This document shows positions 17,008-25,966 of a stretch of DNA of 64,000 nt, piece by piece. Source of the stretch: Hymenobacter translucens (GTDB taxonomy: Bacteria > Bacteroidota > Bacteroidia > Cytophagales > Hymenobacteraceae). The position numbers and the translations under genes were made by a program. The stretch's first letter is position 1. Each line of letters opens with the position of its first letter. Location: positions 1 to 64,000 of the forward strand of contig NZ_JAJERB010000005.1 in the NCBI RefSeq assembly GCF_020685205.1, read 5' to 3'. The notes under the pieces were generated by a model. It saw only the letters and a list, made by a program, of their open reading frames with translations. It searched no databases and was not told where the DNA came from.

Positions 17008-18519
17008 ATGAGCGTTGCCAGAAAGCTGGTTGGCCAGACCGCCATTTATGGCATCAGCAGCATCGTGGGGCGTGTGCTCAGCTTTTTGCTGGTGACGGTG
17101 TATACCCGGCGGTTCGCGGCCGAGGAGTACGGCATCGTGACGGAGCTGTACTCCTACATTGCCTTTTTCAACATCCTGTTCACCTTCGGGATGGAAACGG
17201 CTTACTTCCGGTACGCCAACCGTCCCGATGCCGACCGGCGCCTGCTCTACGACCGGGTGTTCAGCCTGCTGCTGCTGACCAGCACCCTACTCAGCGCGGG
17301 CATGATGCTGGCGGCCGAGCCCCTGGCCGACGTGCTGCAGTACGACGCCAGCCAGGCCCGCTACTTGGTGTGGCTGGCCCTGATTCTGGGCATCGACGCC
17401 GCCACGGCCATTCCGTTTGCCCGGCTGCGGCTCGAAAACAACGCCAAGAAGGTAGCCGGGGTCCGGTTTCTGAACGTGCTGGTGTACCTGGGCCTGAACC
17501 TGTTTTTCGTGGTGCTCTGCCCCGACGTGCTGGCCGGCAAGTACCTCCCCATTCTGCAGCCGCTGATTGCCCGCATCTACAACCCCGGGCTGGGCGTGGG
17601 CTACGTGTTTCTGGCCAACCTCGTGGCCAACGCCCTGTACATTCCCTTCCTCTGGCGGGAGTTTACCGACTTCCGGTTCCGGCTCGACCTGTCGGCGCTG
17701 CGGCCCATGCTGAAGTATGCCTACCCGCTGATGTTTATGGGCCTGGCGGGCATGGTAAACGAAACGCTGGACCGGCCTCTGCTCAAGTACTGGCTGCCCG
17801 AAAACTTCTACCCGGGGCAGTCGAACATGACGGCGGTAGGCATATACGGGGCCTGCTACAAATTTGCCATGTTCATGACCCTGGTCATTCAGGCGTTCCG
17901 GTACGCGGCCGAACCGTTCTTCTTCGCCCAGAGCACCGACAAGAACTCCCCGGCCACGTTTGCCCTGATTTTGAAGTGGTTTACGCTATGCTGCACGTTT
18001 ATCTTCGTCTTTATCAGCGTCAACGTTGAGGACTTTGCCTGGTTTCTGCTGGGCCGGCCCGAGTACCACGCCGGGCTCGACATTGTGCCCATTCTGCTGC
18101 TGGCCAACCTGTTTCTGGGCGTATACTACAACCTGGCGGTGTGGTTTAAGCTGACCGACAAAACCTACTTCGGCACCTACATCAGCTTCGGTGGGGCGGC
18201 CCTGACCATCAGCCTCAACTTCCTGCTGATTCCGCTGCTGGGCTACATGGGCAGCGCCCTGACCACCCTGGCCTGCTACTTTATGATGGCGGCCGTGTGC
18301 TGGTATCTGGGCAACATTCACTTCCCGGTTCCTTACCCTGTGCTTCGACTCAGCCTCTGGCTGGTCGTGGCCATCGGGCTGGTGGCCGTAGCCTGGTTTG
18401 TGCCGGTGGCCGACTACTGGCTGCGCCACGCTTTCCACCTGCTGCTGTGTGCCCTGTTTGCCGGCCTCGTGTTCTGGGTGGAGTGGGTGAAGCGGGAGCA
18501 GCCCCTGCGCGTAGCCTGA
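17008..18519 (+). CDS. Polysaccharide/oligosaccharide flippase family protein (Wzx/MATE-like)
   Basis: 503-residue polytopic inner-membrane protein with about 12-14 hydrophobic segments. The N-terminus ([20 protein letters not shown], then [19 protein letters not shown]) is characteristic of the polysaccharide biosynthesis protein family that moves lipid-linked glycans across the inner membrane. No glycosyltransferase or polymerase gene adjoins it, so the substrate is unknown; in Bacteroidota such orphan flippases are often near dut and a sugar nucleotidyltransferase, as here. The ATG at 17008 lies seven bases after the palindromic element, leaving no room for an ordinary promoter between them; transcription must start in or upstream of the repeat. 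Confidence 0.88.
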   Translation: MSVARKLVGQTAIYGISSIVGRVLSFLLVTVYTRRFAAEEYGIVTELYSYIAFFNILFTFGMETAYFRYANRPDADRRLLYDRVFSLLLLTSTLLSAGMMLAAEPLADVLQYDASQARYLVWLALILGIDAATAIPFARLRLENNAKKVAGVRFLNVLVYLGLNLFFVVLCPDVLAGKYLPILQPLIARIYNPGLGVGYVFLANLVANALYIPFLWREFTDFRFRLDLSALRPMLKYAYPLMFMGLAGMVNETLDRPLLKYWLPENFYPGQSNMTAVGIYGACYKFAMFMTLVIQAFRYAAEPFFFAQSTDKNSPATFALILKWFTLCCTFIFVFISVNVEDFAWFLLGRPEYHAGLDIVPILLLANLFLGVYYNLAVWFKLTDKTYFGTYISFGGAALTISLNFLLIPLLGYMGSALTTLACYFMMAAVCWYLGNIHFPVPYPVLRLSLWLVVAIGLVAVAWFVPVADYWLRHAFHLLLCALFAGLVFWVEWVKREQPLRVA

Positions 18520-18571
18520 CCTTTTCGGCCGGCGGCAACATAGGATTTCTGGTATGGCCCGCGCCGGCTGC

Positions 18572-18579
18572 TATCTTTG
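18572..18579 (+). promoter_or_regulatory. -7 promoter element of dut (TATCTTTG)
   Basis: An exact TAnnTTTG match 32 bases before the dut ATG, implying a leader near 28 bases. It lies in the 92-base gap after the flippase gene. Confidence 0.6.
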
Positions 18580-18611
18580 CCCGGGGCAAAACCGTTGTTG
18601 CCGCACTTCCT

Positions 18612-19046
18612 ATGCAGATTCCCGTTATCAACCGCTCCCGCCATCCCCTGCCCTCATACCAGACAGCCCACGCCGCCGGCCTCGACGTGCGGGCCAACCT
18701 GGATGAGCCCCTGCTGCTGCGTCCGTTGCAGCGGGCCCTCGTACCGACCGGCCTGTACATGGCTATCCCGGTGGGCTACGAGGCGCAGGTACGGCCCCGC
18801 AGCGGCCTGGCCTACAAGCACGGCATCGGCATCGTGAACAGCCCCGGCACCATCGACGCCGACTACCGCGGGGAGCTGAAGGTGCTGCTGGTGAACCTGT
18901 CGGACCAGCCGTTTGAAGTGGTCGACGGGGAGCGAATTGCCCAGCTGGTCGTAGCCCGTCACGAAACCATACGCTGGGAGCCGGTCGAGGAACTCGACGA
19001 AACCCTGCGGGGCGCCGGCGGCTACGGCAGCACCGGCACCCGCTAG
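18612..19046 (+). CDS. dut: dUTP diphosphatase (deoxyuridine 5'-triphosphate nucleotidohydrolase)
   Basis: 144-residue homotrimeric dUTPase; hydrolyses dUTP to dUMP and pyrophosphate, keeping uracil out of DNA and feeding thymidylate synthesis. The start at 18612 follows the promoter and yields [18 protein letters not shown]; longer in-frame readings run back into the flippase gene. The five conserved motifs are present: [31 protein letters not shown] with the catalytic Asp, RIAQLVV, and the glycine-rich C-terminal arm [10 protein letters not shown] that closes over the active site (usual Phe replaced by Tyr). Length is typical. Confidence 0.95.
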   Translation: MQIPVINRSRHPLPSYQTAHAAGLDVRANLDEPLLLRPLQRALVPTGLYMAIPVGYEAQVRPRSGLAYKHGIGIVNSPGTIDADYRGELKVLLVNLSDQPFEVVDGERIAQLVVARHETIRWEPVEELDETLRGAGGYGSTGTR

Positions 19047-19060
19047 CGCCCCGGGGCCCT

Positions 19061-19084
19061 GCCCAACTGCTGGGCCCGCTTTTT
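19061..19084 (+). terminator. Possible terminator after dut
   Basis: GCCCA (19061-19065) and TGGGC (19071-19075) form a short stem with loop ACTGC, followed after CCGC by TTTTT (19080-19084). The gap between stem and T run makes this only a moderate candidate. Confidence 0.4.
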
Positions 19085-19149
19085 CCGTATGGAGCGTATC
19101 AGGACCGGGGCCGTACGCCCGCAATGGCAAGGATTCAAGCCGGGCCGCC

Positions 19150-19157
19150 TACCTTTA
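19150..19157 (+). promoter_or_regulatory. Variant -7 element (TACCTTTA)
   Basis: TACCTTTA differs from the TAnnTTTG consensus at the last base. It is 68 bases before the nucleotidyltransferase ATG. The same octamer occurs upstream of tatA and, on the other strand, upstream of the MoxR gene, which gives it some weight. Confidence 0.35.
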
Positions 19158-19225
19158 TCCTGATAATTGCTTCTTTCTCAACCTCAACACGTCTTTTACC
19201 TTTCCACTACGCTTCTTTTTCTTCT

Positions 19226-20236
19226 ATGAAAATCATCGTTCCGATGGCCGGCATGGGCAAACGCATGCGCCCTCACACGCTTACCATTCCCAAGCCCCTG
19301 ATTCCTATTGCCGGTAAGCCCATCGTGCGTCGCCTCGTGGAAGACATTGCCAAGGTGTGTGGGGAGCAGGTCGACGAAGTAGCCTTCATTATCGGCCGCT
19401 TCGGGGAGACGGTAGAGAAAAGTCTGATTCAGATTGCCGAGTCCGTGGGTGCCAAAGGCACGATTCACTACCAGGACGAGCCCCTGGGCACCGCCCACGC
19501 CATCCTGTGCGCCCAGTCGGCCCTGAGCGGCCCGGTAGTAGTAGCCTTCGCCGACACCCTTTTCAAAGCCGACTTCACCCTCGATTCCAGCGTGCCCGGC
19601 ACCATCTGGGTGCAGCGCGTCGATGACCCCAAGCCCTTCGGCGTGGTGAAGCTCAACGAAGCCGGCCAGATCACCGACTTCGTGGAAAAGCCCCAGGAAT
19701 TTGTATCCGACCTGGCCATCATCGGCATCTACTACTTTCAGGACGGCGAGTACCTGCGCCAGGAGCTGCAGCACCTGCTCGACAATGACATCAAGGACAA
19801 AGGCGAGTACCAGCTCACCAATGCCCTGGAAAATATGAAGAACAAGGGCACGACGTTCGTGCCCGGCCGCGTTACCGAGTGGCTCGACTGCGGCAACAAG
19901 GACGCTACCGTGTTCACCAACCAGCGTTACCTCGAATACCTGCAGGAGCGGGGCGAGGAGCTGGTATCGTCGTCGGCCAAGGTTACCAACTCCGTTATCA
20001 TTCCGCCGGTATACATCGGCGAGGGTGCCATCATCACCGACTCGGTGGTAGGGCCCCACGTTTCGCTCGGCGACCATTCCGACGTGCGCAGCTCGGTTAT
20101 CAGCAACTCGATTGTGCAGCAGTCAGCCACAGTGCTGCACGCCAACGTGACCAATTCGATGATCGGCAACCATGCCACGGTCACGAGCACGCCTAACGAC
20201 CTGAGCCTGGGCGACTACAATACGCTGCGCGTGTGA
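19226..20236 (+). CDS. Sugar-phosphate nucleotidyltransferase with left-handed beta-helix tail
   Basis: 336 residues. The ATG at 19226 opens the nucleotide-binding signature MKIIVPMAGMGKRMRPHTLT followed by PKPLIPIAGKPI, typical of glucose-1-phosphate thymidylyl/uridylyltransferases. GTAHAILCAQSAL and VVAFADTLF carry the metal-binding Asp region; VEKPQEFVSDLAIIGIYYF is the second family block. Residues about 255-330 form hexapeptide repeats (YIGEGAIITDSVVGPHVSLG) of a left-handed beta-helix, as in RmlA-long and GlmU-like enzymes. It probably makes an NDP-sugar for surface glycans; whether the base is dTTP or UTP cannot be fixed from sequence. Lies three genes from a flippase, suiting a role in exopolysaccharide or lipopolysaccharide synthesis. 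Confidence 0.87.
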   Translation: MKIIVPMAGMGKRMRPHTLTIPKPLIPIAGKPIVRRLVEDIAKVCGEQVDEVAFIIGRFGETVEKSLIQIAESVGAKGTIHYQDEPLGTAHAILCAQSALSGPVVVAFADTLFKADFTLDSSVPGTIWVQRVDDPKPFGVVKLNEAGQITDFVEKPQEFVSDLAIIGIYYFQDGEYLRQELQHLLDNDIKDKGEYQLTNALENMKNKGTTFVPGRVTEWLDCGNKDATVFTNQRYLEYLQERGEELVSSSAKVTNSVIIPPVYIGEGAIITDSVVGPHVSLGDHSDVRSSVISNSIVQQSATVLHANVTNSMIGNHATVTSTPNDLSLGDYNTLRV

Positions 20237-20261
20237 CAAAACCGGGCTTGCTGATGTTAGC

Positions 20262-20340
20262 CAGTAGTGCGGGCCCCGACTTGCGGGGTTCCGTTATTCG
20301 CGTTTCCTTTTTGACCAGCGGGCTGCGGCCCGCGCTACTG
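20262..20340. repeat. Imperfect inverted repeat flush with the TPR gene start
   Basis: CAGTAGTGCGGGCC (20262-20275) and GGCCCGCGCTACTG (20327-20340) pair over 14 positions with one G-T mismatch. Inside, CCCCG and CGGGG (20274-20288) can form a small hairpin. The element ends five bases before the next ATG. It looks like a dispersed GC-rich palindrome, but no second copy is in the window. Confidence 0.6.
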
Positions 20341-20345
20341 CGCCC

Positions 20346-22157
20346 ATGAGTCGTTTTCTTTTCCTCTTACTTGCGCTGGGAGTGTTGGCCGGTCCGGGCT
20401 ACGCCCAGGCTCCGGCCGCGAAGCCCGACGCCCCGACGGTTGCCCCGGCCAAGCCCAAAAAGCTGAGCCGGCGCGAGCGGAAAGAGCTGGCCCGCCGGGC
20501 TGAGCTGGAAAGTGCCCAGCAGCAAACCCGCCCGCTGTCGGAAAAGGACCGGGAAATGAGCGAGTCCTATTTCGTGGAGGGCGTCAAGTACGTGCTGCTC
20601 GAAGACTACAACAAGGCGTTGGAGCGGCTGCTGAAGGCCTATGCCCTGAACCCAACCAACGCGGCCATCAACTACAAGATTGCCGAAACCAACCTGCTCA
20701 GCGGCAACCTCAAGGACGCTACCAACTTCGGGCTGATGGCCGTGAAGCTGGCGCCCAAGAACGCCTACTACTACCTGCTGCTGGCCCAGATCTACACCTC
20801 GCAGAAGCAGTACGACCAGGCCGCGCAGGTGTATACCAGCCTGATCCGGGACGTACCGGAGTCGAACTACTACCTGTTCAACCTAGCTGACCTGTATATG
20901 GCCCAGGGCAAACTGAATGAGGCGCTGGCTACGTTTGAGCAGGCCGAGAAGCAGTTTGGACCCCTGGATGAGGTATCGTTCAAGAAGCAGCAGATCTACC
21001 TCAAGCAAAACAACCTCGACAAAGCCCTCAAGGAAGGCGAGTCGCTGATTGCCGCTAACCCCGACGAGGTGCGCTACGTGCTGGCCCAGGCCGAGATGTA
21101 CGCCACCAACAACCGCCTGCCCGACGCCATCCGCGTGGCCGAGCAGGCCCTGCGCCAATATCCTGACAACCCCCAGGCCCGGATGATTCTGGCCGACGTG
21201 TACCGCATTCAGGGCAATACCGCGGAGTCGGAAAAGCAGATCAAGCTGGCGTTCCAGAGCCCCAGCCTCGACATCAACGAGAAGGTGCGCATCCTGGTCG
21301 ACTACATCAAGCAGCTGCCCAACCCTAAGCTCAACGCCACCGCCCTGGAACTGGCCGACATCACCACCAAAACCCACCCCAAGGAAGCCAAGGCGTTTTC
21401 GGTAGCCGGCGATATTCAGGTGCTAACTGACCGCAAGAAGCAGGCCCGCACCACCTACCTGCAGGCTATCCGGCTCGACAACTCCAAGTTTCAGCTCTGG
21501 CAGCAGGTGGTCTTGATTGACGCCGAGCTTAACGACATCGACTCCCTGCAGCGCCATACCGACCGGGCCCTGGAGCTGTTTCCGAACCAGGCTCCGCTGT
21601 GGTACTACAACGGCGTAGCATTGATTCTGAACAAGCAGCCGGCCCGGGGCGTGAAGGCTTTGGAGTACGGCCGCAAGCTGGCGACGGACAACCCCGAGCT
21701 GCTGGCCCAGATTGACACCCAGCTCGGCGACGCCTACCACGAGCTCAAGGACCACGGCAAGTCGGACGCCGCCTACGAAGCAGCCCTGACCTTCGATGCC
21801 AACAACGCCCAGGCGCTGAACAACTACAGCTACTTCCTGTCCTTGCGGCGCGAGAAGCTGGACAAGGCCCGGGAAATGGCCGGGCGGCTGGTAAAGCAGT
21901 TTCCCGACAACGCCACCTACCTCGATACGTACGCCTGGGTACTTTTCCAGCTCAAAGACTACACCGGTGCCCGCCAGAATCTGGAAAAAGCCCTGGTTAC
22001 GAGCACCGACGCCACCATCATCGAGCATTATGGTGACGTGCTGTTTCAGCTGGGGGAAAAAGATAAAGCCCTGGCCGAGTGGCAGCGGGCCAAGAAAATC
22101 GGGGGTGCGTCGCCCTTAATCGACCGCAAGATCAAAGACCAAAAGCTGTATGAGTAA
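20346..22157 (+). CDS. TPR-repeat periplasmic/outer-membrane-associated protein
   Basis: 603 residues with a signal peptide (MSRFLFLLLALGVLAGPGYA, cut before QAPAA), a short Pro/Lys-rich stretch, then a solenoid of tetratricopeptide repeats from about residue 75 to the end. Motifs include YNKALERLLKAYALNPTNAA, AIRVAEQALRQYPDNPQARM and NNAQALNNYSYFLSLRREKL, the last TPRs ending KALAEWQRAKKIGG. The protein is probably a scaffold for other envelope proteins. Its stop overlaps the DUF4292 lipoprotein gene by eight bases and that gene overlaps an EnvC-like gene, so the three are translationally coupled and likely act together at the cell wall or outer membrane. Confidence 0.88.
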   Translation: MSRFLFLLLALGVLAGPGYAQAPAAKPDAPTVAPAKPKKLSRRERKELARRAELESAQQQTRPLSEKDREMSESYFVEGVKYVLLEDYNKALERLLKAYALNPTNAAINYKIAETNLLSGNLKDATNFGLMAVKLAPKNAYYYLLLAQIYTSQKQYDQAAQVYTSLIRDVPESNYYLFNLADLYMAQGKLNEALATFEQAEKQFGPLDEVSFKKQQIYLKQNNLDKALKEGESLIAANPDEVRYVLAQAEMYATNNRLPDAIRVAEQALRQYPDNPQARMILADVYRIQGNTAESEKQIKLAFQSPSLDINEKVRILVDYIKQLPNPKLNATALELADITTKTHPKEAKAFSVAGDIQVLTDRKKQARTTYLQAIRLDNSKFQLWQQVVLIDAELNDIDSLQRHTDRALELFPNQAPLWYYNGVALILNKQPARGVKALEYGRKLATDNPELLAQIDTQLGDAYHELKDHGKSDAAYEAALTFDANNAQALNNYSYFLSLRREKLDKAREMAGRLVKQFPDNATYLDTYAWVLFQLKDYTGARQNLEKALVTSTDATIIEHYGDVLFQLGEKDKALAEWQRAKKIGGASPLIDRKIKDQKLYE

Positions 22158-22914
22158 GTATGTTTCGCTGGGCCTGCTAGTAAGTGCCTTGGTGCTGGGG
22201 AGCTGTACCCGCAAGGCCGTACCCACCCAGTCGAACGCGGTTGTGAAGACAACGGATATGGCCGGGGCCCGCAACCTGGACTTCCGCTACCTGTCGGCCA
22301 AAGGCAAGGCGCAGATCAAGTTCCAGGGCAACGACCAGAACGCTAACATTAACCTGCGCATGCGCAAGGACAGCCTGATCTGGGTGTCGGTCACGCTGTT
22401 CGGCATTGAGGGCGTGCGGGCGCGCATCACCCCGGATTCCGTGCTGGTCGTGAACAAGCTCCAGAAAGAGTACTACGCCGGCAACTTCAACTACCTCAGC
22501 CAGCAGCTTAACGTACCCGTCAACTTTGCTCAGCTGCAGGCCCTGCTGCTTGGAGATTTCGTGCCCGCCCCAACCGACGTTACGCCCACCATTACTACCG
22601 AAGGCGACGTGAAGCGCGTGCAGTACCAGCAGGCCGCCCTGCTGATTGAGCAGCTCGTGTCCCAGACCCCGGGCAAGATGCAGAAGCTGACCGTGAACGA
22701 CCAGCAGTCGAAAAACAACCTGACCGTCAGCTACTCCGACTTTCAGCCCCTGGCACCTACCAAGCAGACCTTTGCCCACCTGACCAAGCTGGAAGTAAAG
22801 CCGCCCCAGGGCGCCACCTCGTCGGCCACCATCAACTACCGCAACGTGGAGGTTGACAAGGAGCGCCTGACTTTCCCGTTCTCCGTTCCTTCCGGCTATG
22901 CCCGCAAAAAGTAG
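22150..22914 (+). CDS. DUF4292 lipoprotein
   Basis: 254 residues with a lipoprotein signal: SALVLGSC places the lipidated cysteine at about residue 19. The mature part matches DUF4292 as known from Bacteroidota, with GKAQIKFQGNDQNANINLRM, SVTLFGIEGVRARITPDS and VVNKLQKEYYAGNFNYLS. The mixed beta pattern resembles LolA/LolB-like half-barrels that hold lipids, so a role in lipoprotein or lipid handling is a fair inference but unproven. Overlaps both neighbours (8 bases with the TPR gene, 17 with the EnvC-like gene). Confidence 0.87.
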   Translation: MSKYVSLGLLVSALVLGSCTRKAVPTQSNAVVKTTDMAGARNLDFRYLSAKGKAQIKFQGNDQNANINLRMRKDSLIWVSVTLFGIEGVRARITPDSVLVVNKLQKEYYAGNFNYLSQQLNVPVNFAQLQALLLGDFVPAPTDVTPTITTEGDVKRVQYQQAALLIEQLVSQTPGKMQKLTVNDQQSKNNLTVSYSDFQPLAPTKQTFAHLTKLEVKPPQGATSSATINYRNVEVDKERLTFPFSVPSGYARKK

Positions 22915-24292
22915 GCGCTGGCTGACCCTGGCCCTGGCGGCTCTGCTTTTGCTGCAGACAGGCGTGCCCCAGGCCCAGCAGCGACGCCCCCGCCGGAGCA
23001 GTACCAGTACCAAAACCAAGGCGCAGCTAGAGCGGGAGCGGCGCAATACGCTGCGCCGGATTCAGGAAACCAGCCGCATCCTCGAGCAGACCCAGCGTCA
23101 GAAACAGGCCTCGGTCGGGCAGCTCAACGCTCTCAAGGAAAAGCTGGTGGTGCAGCAGGGCGTGATTCGCAACATCGAGTCGGAGCTGAAGTACATCGAG
23201 TCGGACGTGGTGCAGACGGCCTCCCAGGTGCAGCAGACCAAGCAAAGCCTGGAGCAGCTGAAAGCCGAGTACAGCCAGCTGATTTACACCGCTTCGAAGA
23301 CGGCGAACAGCTACAACCGCATCATGTTCCTGTTCGCAGCCGAGTCGTTCAACCAGTTTATGCTGCGGCTGCAGTACATCCGCCAGTATTCGGAGGTGCG
23401 TAAGGCCCAGGCTGCCCAGATCACCCAGACCCAGCAGCAGCTCAGCCAGCAGCTCACCGGCCTGACCCAAAAGCAGAAGCAGAAAAGCTCGCTGCTGACC
23501 ACGCAGATTTCGGAAAGCCGCAACCTGCTCACGCTGAAAACCCAGCAGGACCAGGTCGTTACCAAGCTCAGCCAGCAGGAAGAGAGCCTGCGCCAGGAGC
23601 TGGCCGCCCGCCAGCAGGCCGTGCAGCGTCTCGACAACCTGATTGCCGTGCGGGTCCGGGAAGAAATTGCCCGTGCTGCCCGGGCCGCGGCCCGCGCCGC
23701 CGCCGCCAAAGCCGCCCGGGCCGCCGCCGCTGCCAATGCCCGCGCCAACACGCCCAGCCGCCCCAGTACCGAGTCGGCTTCGCGGACGGCGGCCAGCAAC
23801 GCCGCGGCCGAGGACGCCGCTGCGTCCGAAGCCACCCGCGTGGACCGCGTGACACTGACCCCGGAAACGGCGGTGCTGTCGTCGTCTTTCTCCGACAACC
23901 GTGGCCGCCTGCTCTGGCCGGTAGGCCGGGGCTTTATTTCCCAGCACTTTGGCCGCCACCCCCACCCCGTTCTCAAGCACGTGGTGGTCGAAAACCGGGG
24001 CGTGGATATTCAGACCGGAGCGGGAGAATCGGTGCGGGCCGTGTTCGACGGACGGGTGCTGACCGTGGCCAGCATTGCCGGCATGAACAACATCGTCATG
24101 ATCCAGCACGGCGAGTACTTTACCGTGTATGCCAAGCTGCGGACGGTGAATGTGACCGAGGGCCAGCAGGTGAAGATGCGGCAGAGCATCGGCACGGTGT
24201 ACACCAACTCGGAAGGCACCTCGGAGCTGCAGTTTCAGGTGTGGCGCAACAGCTCCAACCTCAACCCCGAGAACTGGCTGGGCCGCAAATAG
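22898..24292 (+). CDS. EnvC-like murein hydrolase activator with degenerate LytM (M23) domain
   Basis: 464 residues. Signal peptide (RRWLTLALAALLLLQTG, then VPQAQQ); a long coiled coil at about 35-260 rich in Gln, Glu, Lys and Arg; an Ala/Arg linker (RAARAAARAAAAKAARAAAA); and a C-terminal LytM domain from about 340. The zinc ligands of active M23 peptidases appear lost: the usual HGxD reads NRGVDI, the YAHL motif reads YAKL, and the LHFE strand reads LQFQVW. The protein is therefore probably not a peptidase but, like EnvC and NlpD, an activator of an N-acetylmuramoyl-L-alanine amidase during septum splitting. The gene overlaps the DUF4292 gene and ends the operon. Confidence 0.88.
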   Translation: MPAKSRRWLTLALAALLLLQTGVPQAQQRRPRRSSTSTKTKAQLERERRNTLRRIQETSRILEQTQRQKQASVGQLNALKEKLVVQQGVIRNIESELKYIESDVVQTASQVQQTKQSLEQLKAEYSQLIYTASKTANSYNRIMFLFAAESFNQFMLRLQYIRQYSEVRKAQAAQITQTQQQLSQQLTGLTQKQKQKSSLLTTQISESRNLLTLKTQQDQVVTKLSQQEESLRQELAARQQAVQRLDNLIAVRVREEIARAARAAARAAAAKAARAAAAANARANTPSRPSTESASRTAASNAAAEDAAASEATRVDRVTLTPETAVLSSSFSDNRGRLLWPVGRGFISQHFGRHPHPVLKHVVVENRGVDIQTGAGESVRAVFDGRVLTVASIAGMNNIVMIQHGEYFTVYAKLRTVNVTEGQQVKMRQSIGTVYTNSEGTSELQFQVWRNSSNLNPENWLGRK

Positions 24293-24316
24293 GCCGGCTT
24301 CCTTACCAGAGCGGAC

Positions 24317-24350
24317 AAAAAAAAGCACCGTGCAGCGCACGGTGCCTTTC
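24317..24350. terminator. Bidirectional terminator between EnvC-like and LytTR genes
   Basis: GCACCGTGC (24325-24333) pairs with GCACGGTGC (24337-24345). Eight A precede the stem, giving a T8 run on the minus strand; on the plus strand only CTTTCTG follows. It probably ends the minus-strand LytTR transcript well and the plus-strand operon less efficiently. The remaining bases to 24557 show nothing recognisable. Confidence 0.7.
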
Positions 24351-24557
24351 TGAGCTATGAAAACAAACTTAGCTACCGATCAACGGGCAGCTAAACCAAA
24401 GCAAGTCGTTAAGACGCTGCAAAGTTCCACTGCCATCAGCCGATAACATTCCGAAAGATAATTAGACATTTCGGCTACCCCACGGCCAATTCGCCGAAAT
24501 GCTGATTTTTCTCGCTCAACGACCAGCTTTTGTTTGCGGTGGTGACGCCGGCCAGGC

Positions 24558-25520
24558 TCAGACCAGGTTCAGGCGGCTCATCAGCGCCAGCTTGTAGGAG
24601 CTGCCGATGGGAATGGGGAACAAACCAGACGTATGGTTCGGGCCCCGCTCATTCTCAATCACGGCCGAGTCGGCTTCGATGGCGGTAATCCGGTCGAGGC
24701 GGACGATGTACTTGCGGTGCACCCGCAGAAAGTCGCGGGGCGGCAGCTTGGCTTCCAGCTCCTTCATGGTGCTGTACACCGTGAACCGGTCCTTGCCCGC
24801 GTAGATGTTGACGTAGTCGCCCAGGGCTTCGACGTAGCGGATGTCGGCCGTATCGATGCGCACGAGCTTATGCTCCTGCTTGATGAAAATCTCGCTCCGG
24901 CTGCCCATGTACAGCGACTCGGCGGCGTTGTTGGCCATGCGCAGCAGCCCGTCGAGCTTGCGCTGCTCCTGCTCCAGCTGTAGCCGGGCCCGGCGCAGTT
25001 CGAGGTGCGACACCACTTCCCGGGCCAGGATCCGAAGCGCGTCGCGCTGGTTGTCGTTGAGCCGGCGCGGAACGGTATCGATGGTGCAGATAGTGCCCAG
25101 AGGCTGGCCCTCGGGCGTGACCAGGGGCGCACCAGCGTAGAAGCGGATGTTCGGATCTTCCTGCACCAGCGGGTTGGAGCTGAACAGCGGGTCCTGGGTG
25201 GCGTCCTCAACCTCAAAGATGTCCTCGGCCAGCATTCCGTACTGGCAAAAGGCCAGATCCCGCTTGGTGCTGGTCAGGTCGCCCAGCCCGGTGTTGGACT
25301 TAAACCACTGACGGTCAGCATCAATCAGGGAAACCAGGGAAATCGGTGTACCGCAGATGTACGCCGCCAGCCGGGTCAGGTCATCAAAAATTACTTCGGG
25401 CGGCGTATCCAGAATCTGGTAGCTGCGCAGCGCTTCAAGGCGCTCCGCCTCATCCACGGGACGCTCCGAAAAGGCGTGGGAGAAAAAATTGGTAGCGGCT
25501 GGGGGCGTTTTTGCGGGCAT
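24558..25520 (-). CDS. GAF-LytTR transcriptional regulator
   Basis: 320 residues, cytoplasmic. Residues about 22-185 are a GAF domain (EALRSYQILDTPPEVIFDDL, SLVSLIDADRQWFKS, FYAGAPLVTPEGQPLGTICT), followed by a short coiled coil (RRARLQLEQEQRKLDGLL). Residues about 210-318 are a LytTR DNA-binding domain (RYVEALGDYVNIYA, MKELEAKLPPRDFLRVHRKY, ending YKLALMSRLNL). It therefore links ligand or redox sensing directly to DNA binding with no receiver domain: a one-component regulator. No histidine kinase is nearby. Direct repeats just upstream of its start could be its own binding sites. Confidence 0.9.
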   Translation of the reverse strand: MPAKTPPAATNFFSHAFSERPVDEAERLEALRSYQILDTPPEVIFDDLTRLAAYICGTPISLVSLIDADRQWFKSNTGLGDLTSTKRDLAFCQYGMLAEDIFEVEDATQDPLFSSNPLVQEDPNIRFYAGAPLVTPEGQPLGTICTIDTVPRRLNDNQRDALRILAREVVSHLELRRARLQLEQEQRKLDGLLRMANNAAESLYMGSRSEIFIKQEHKLVRIDTADIRYVEALGDYVNIYAGKDRFTVYSTMKELEAKLPPRDFLRVHRKYIVRLDRITAIEADSAVIENERGPNHTSGLFPIPIGSSYKLALMSRLNLV

Positions 25521-25966
25521 TTACTGGTACTGGGATGATGGTAGGGCCACCGGGAGAAAAACGACTGGTACCGGGAGCAGAACGACGGCCAGCTCAGCGG
25601 GAATCTATTCTGGAATTCGGGCGCTGAAACCAGGGATACTCCCGGTAAAGACAGGAATCTGCCCGTTGTAGTTAGGGTAAACTTACGAAAAATGCGGCAA
25701 GCAGGATGGTGCCCGCAACATGACGCTGTGAACCGAGGGGCCGGTCGTCGGCTACCGATAACATGAGCAGGCAGTTGCGCTGATCTACCTCCATTACGGC
25801 CCTGCCCCAGCAAACAAGCCGCTGCCGCCCGCCCTTCCCGGCCTGGCGGCCTGGGCGGGGTTCGTACGACGTTCGAAAATTATGGAATACCTTTACAATC
25901 CCAATCGGACAGCAGCTGCGTATACTAGGTTTTGCACCCCAAATAGCCGGTTCGGCACCCTCCCCT
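25521..25966. other. 446-bp divergent intergenic region between LytTR regulator and tatA
   Basis: No gene is supported here. It holds ACTGGTACTGGGA (25523-25535) and ACTGGTACCGGGA (25564-25576), a 13-base direct repeat with one difference, starts 41 bases apart, and an inverted partial copy TCCCGGTA (25640-25647); all lie just upstream of the LytTR gene on the minus strand. Near the tatA side is TACCTTTA (25888-25895), a variant -7 element 71 bases before the tatA ATG, and TAGGTTTTG close to 25926, which has one base too many for the consensus. The middle is GC-rich without features. Confidence 0.5.

Noticed and set aside
24040..24292. Active M23 zinc peptidase
   Set aside because: The ligand motifs of active members are replaced; retained as an activator-type domain.
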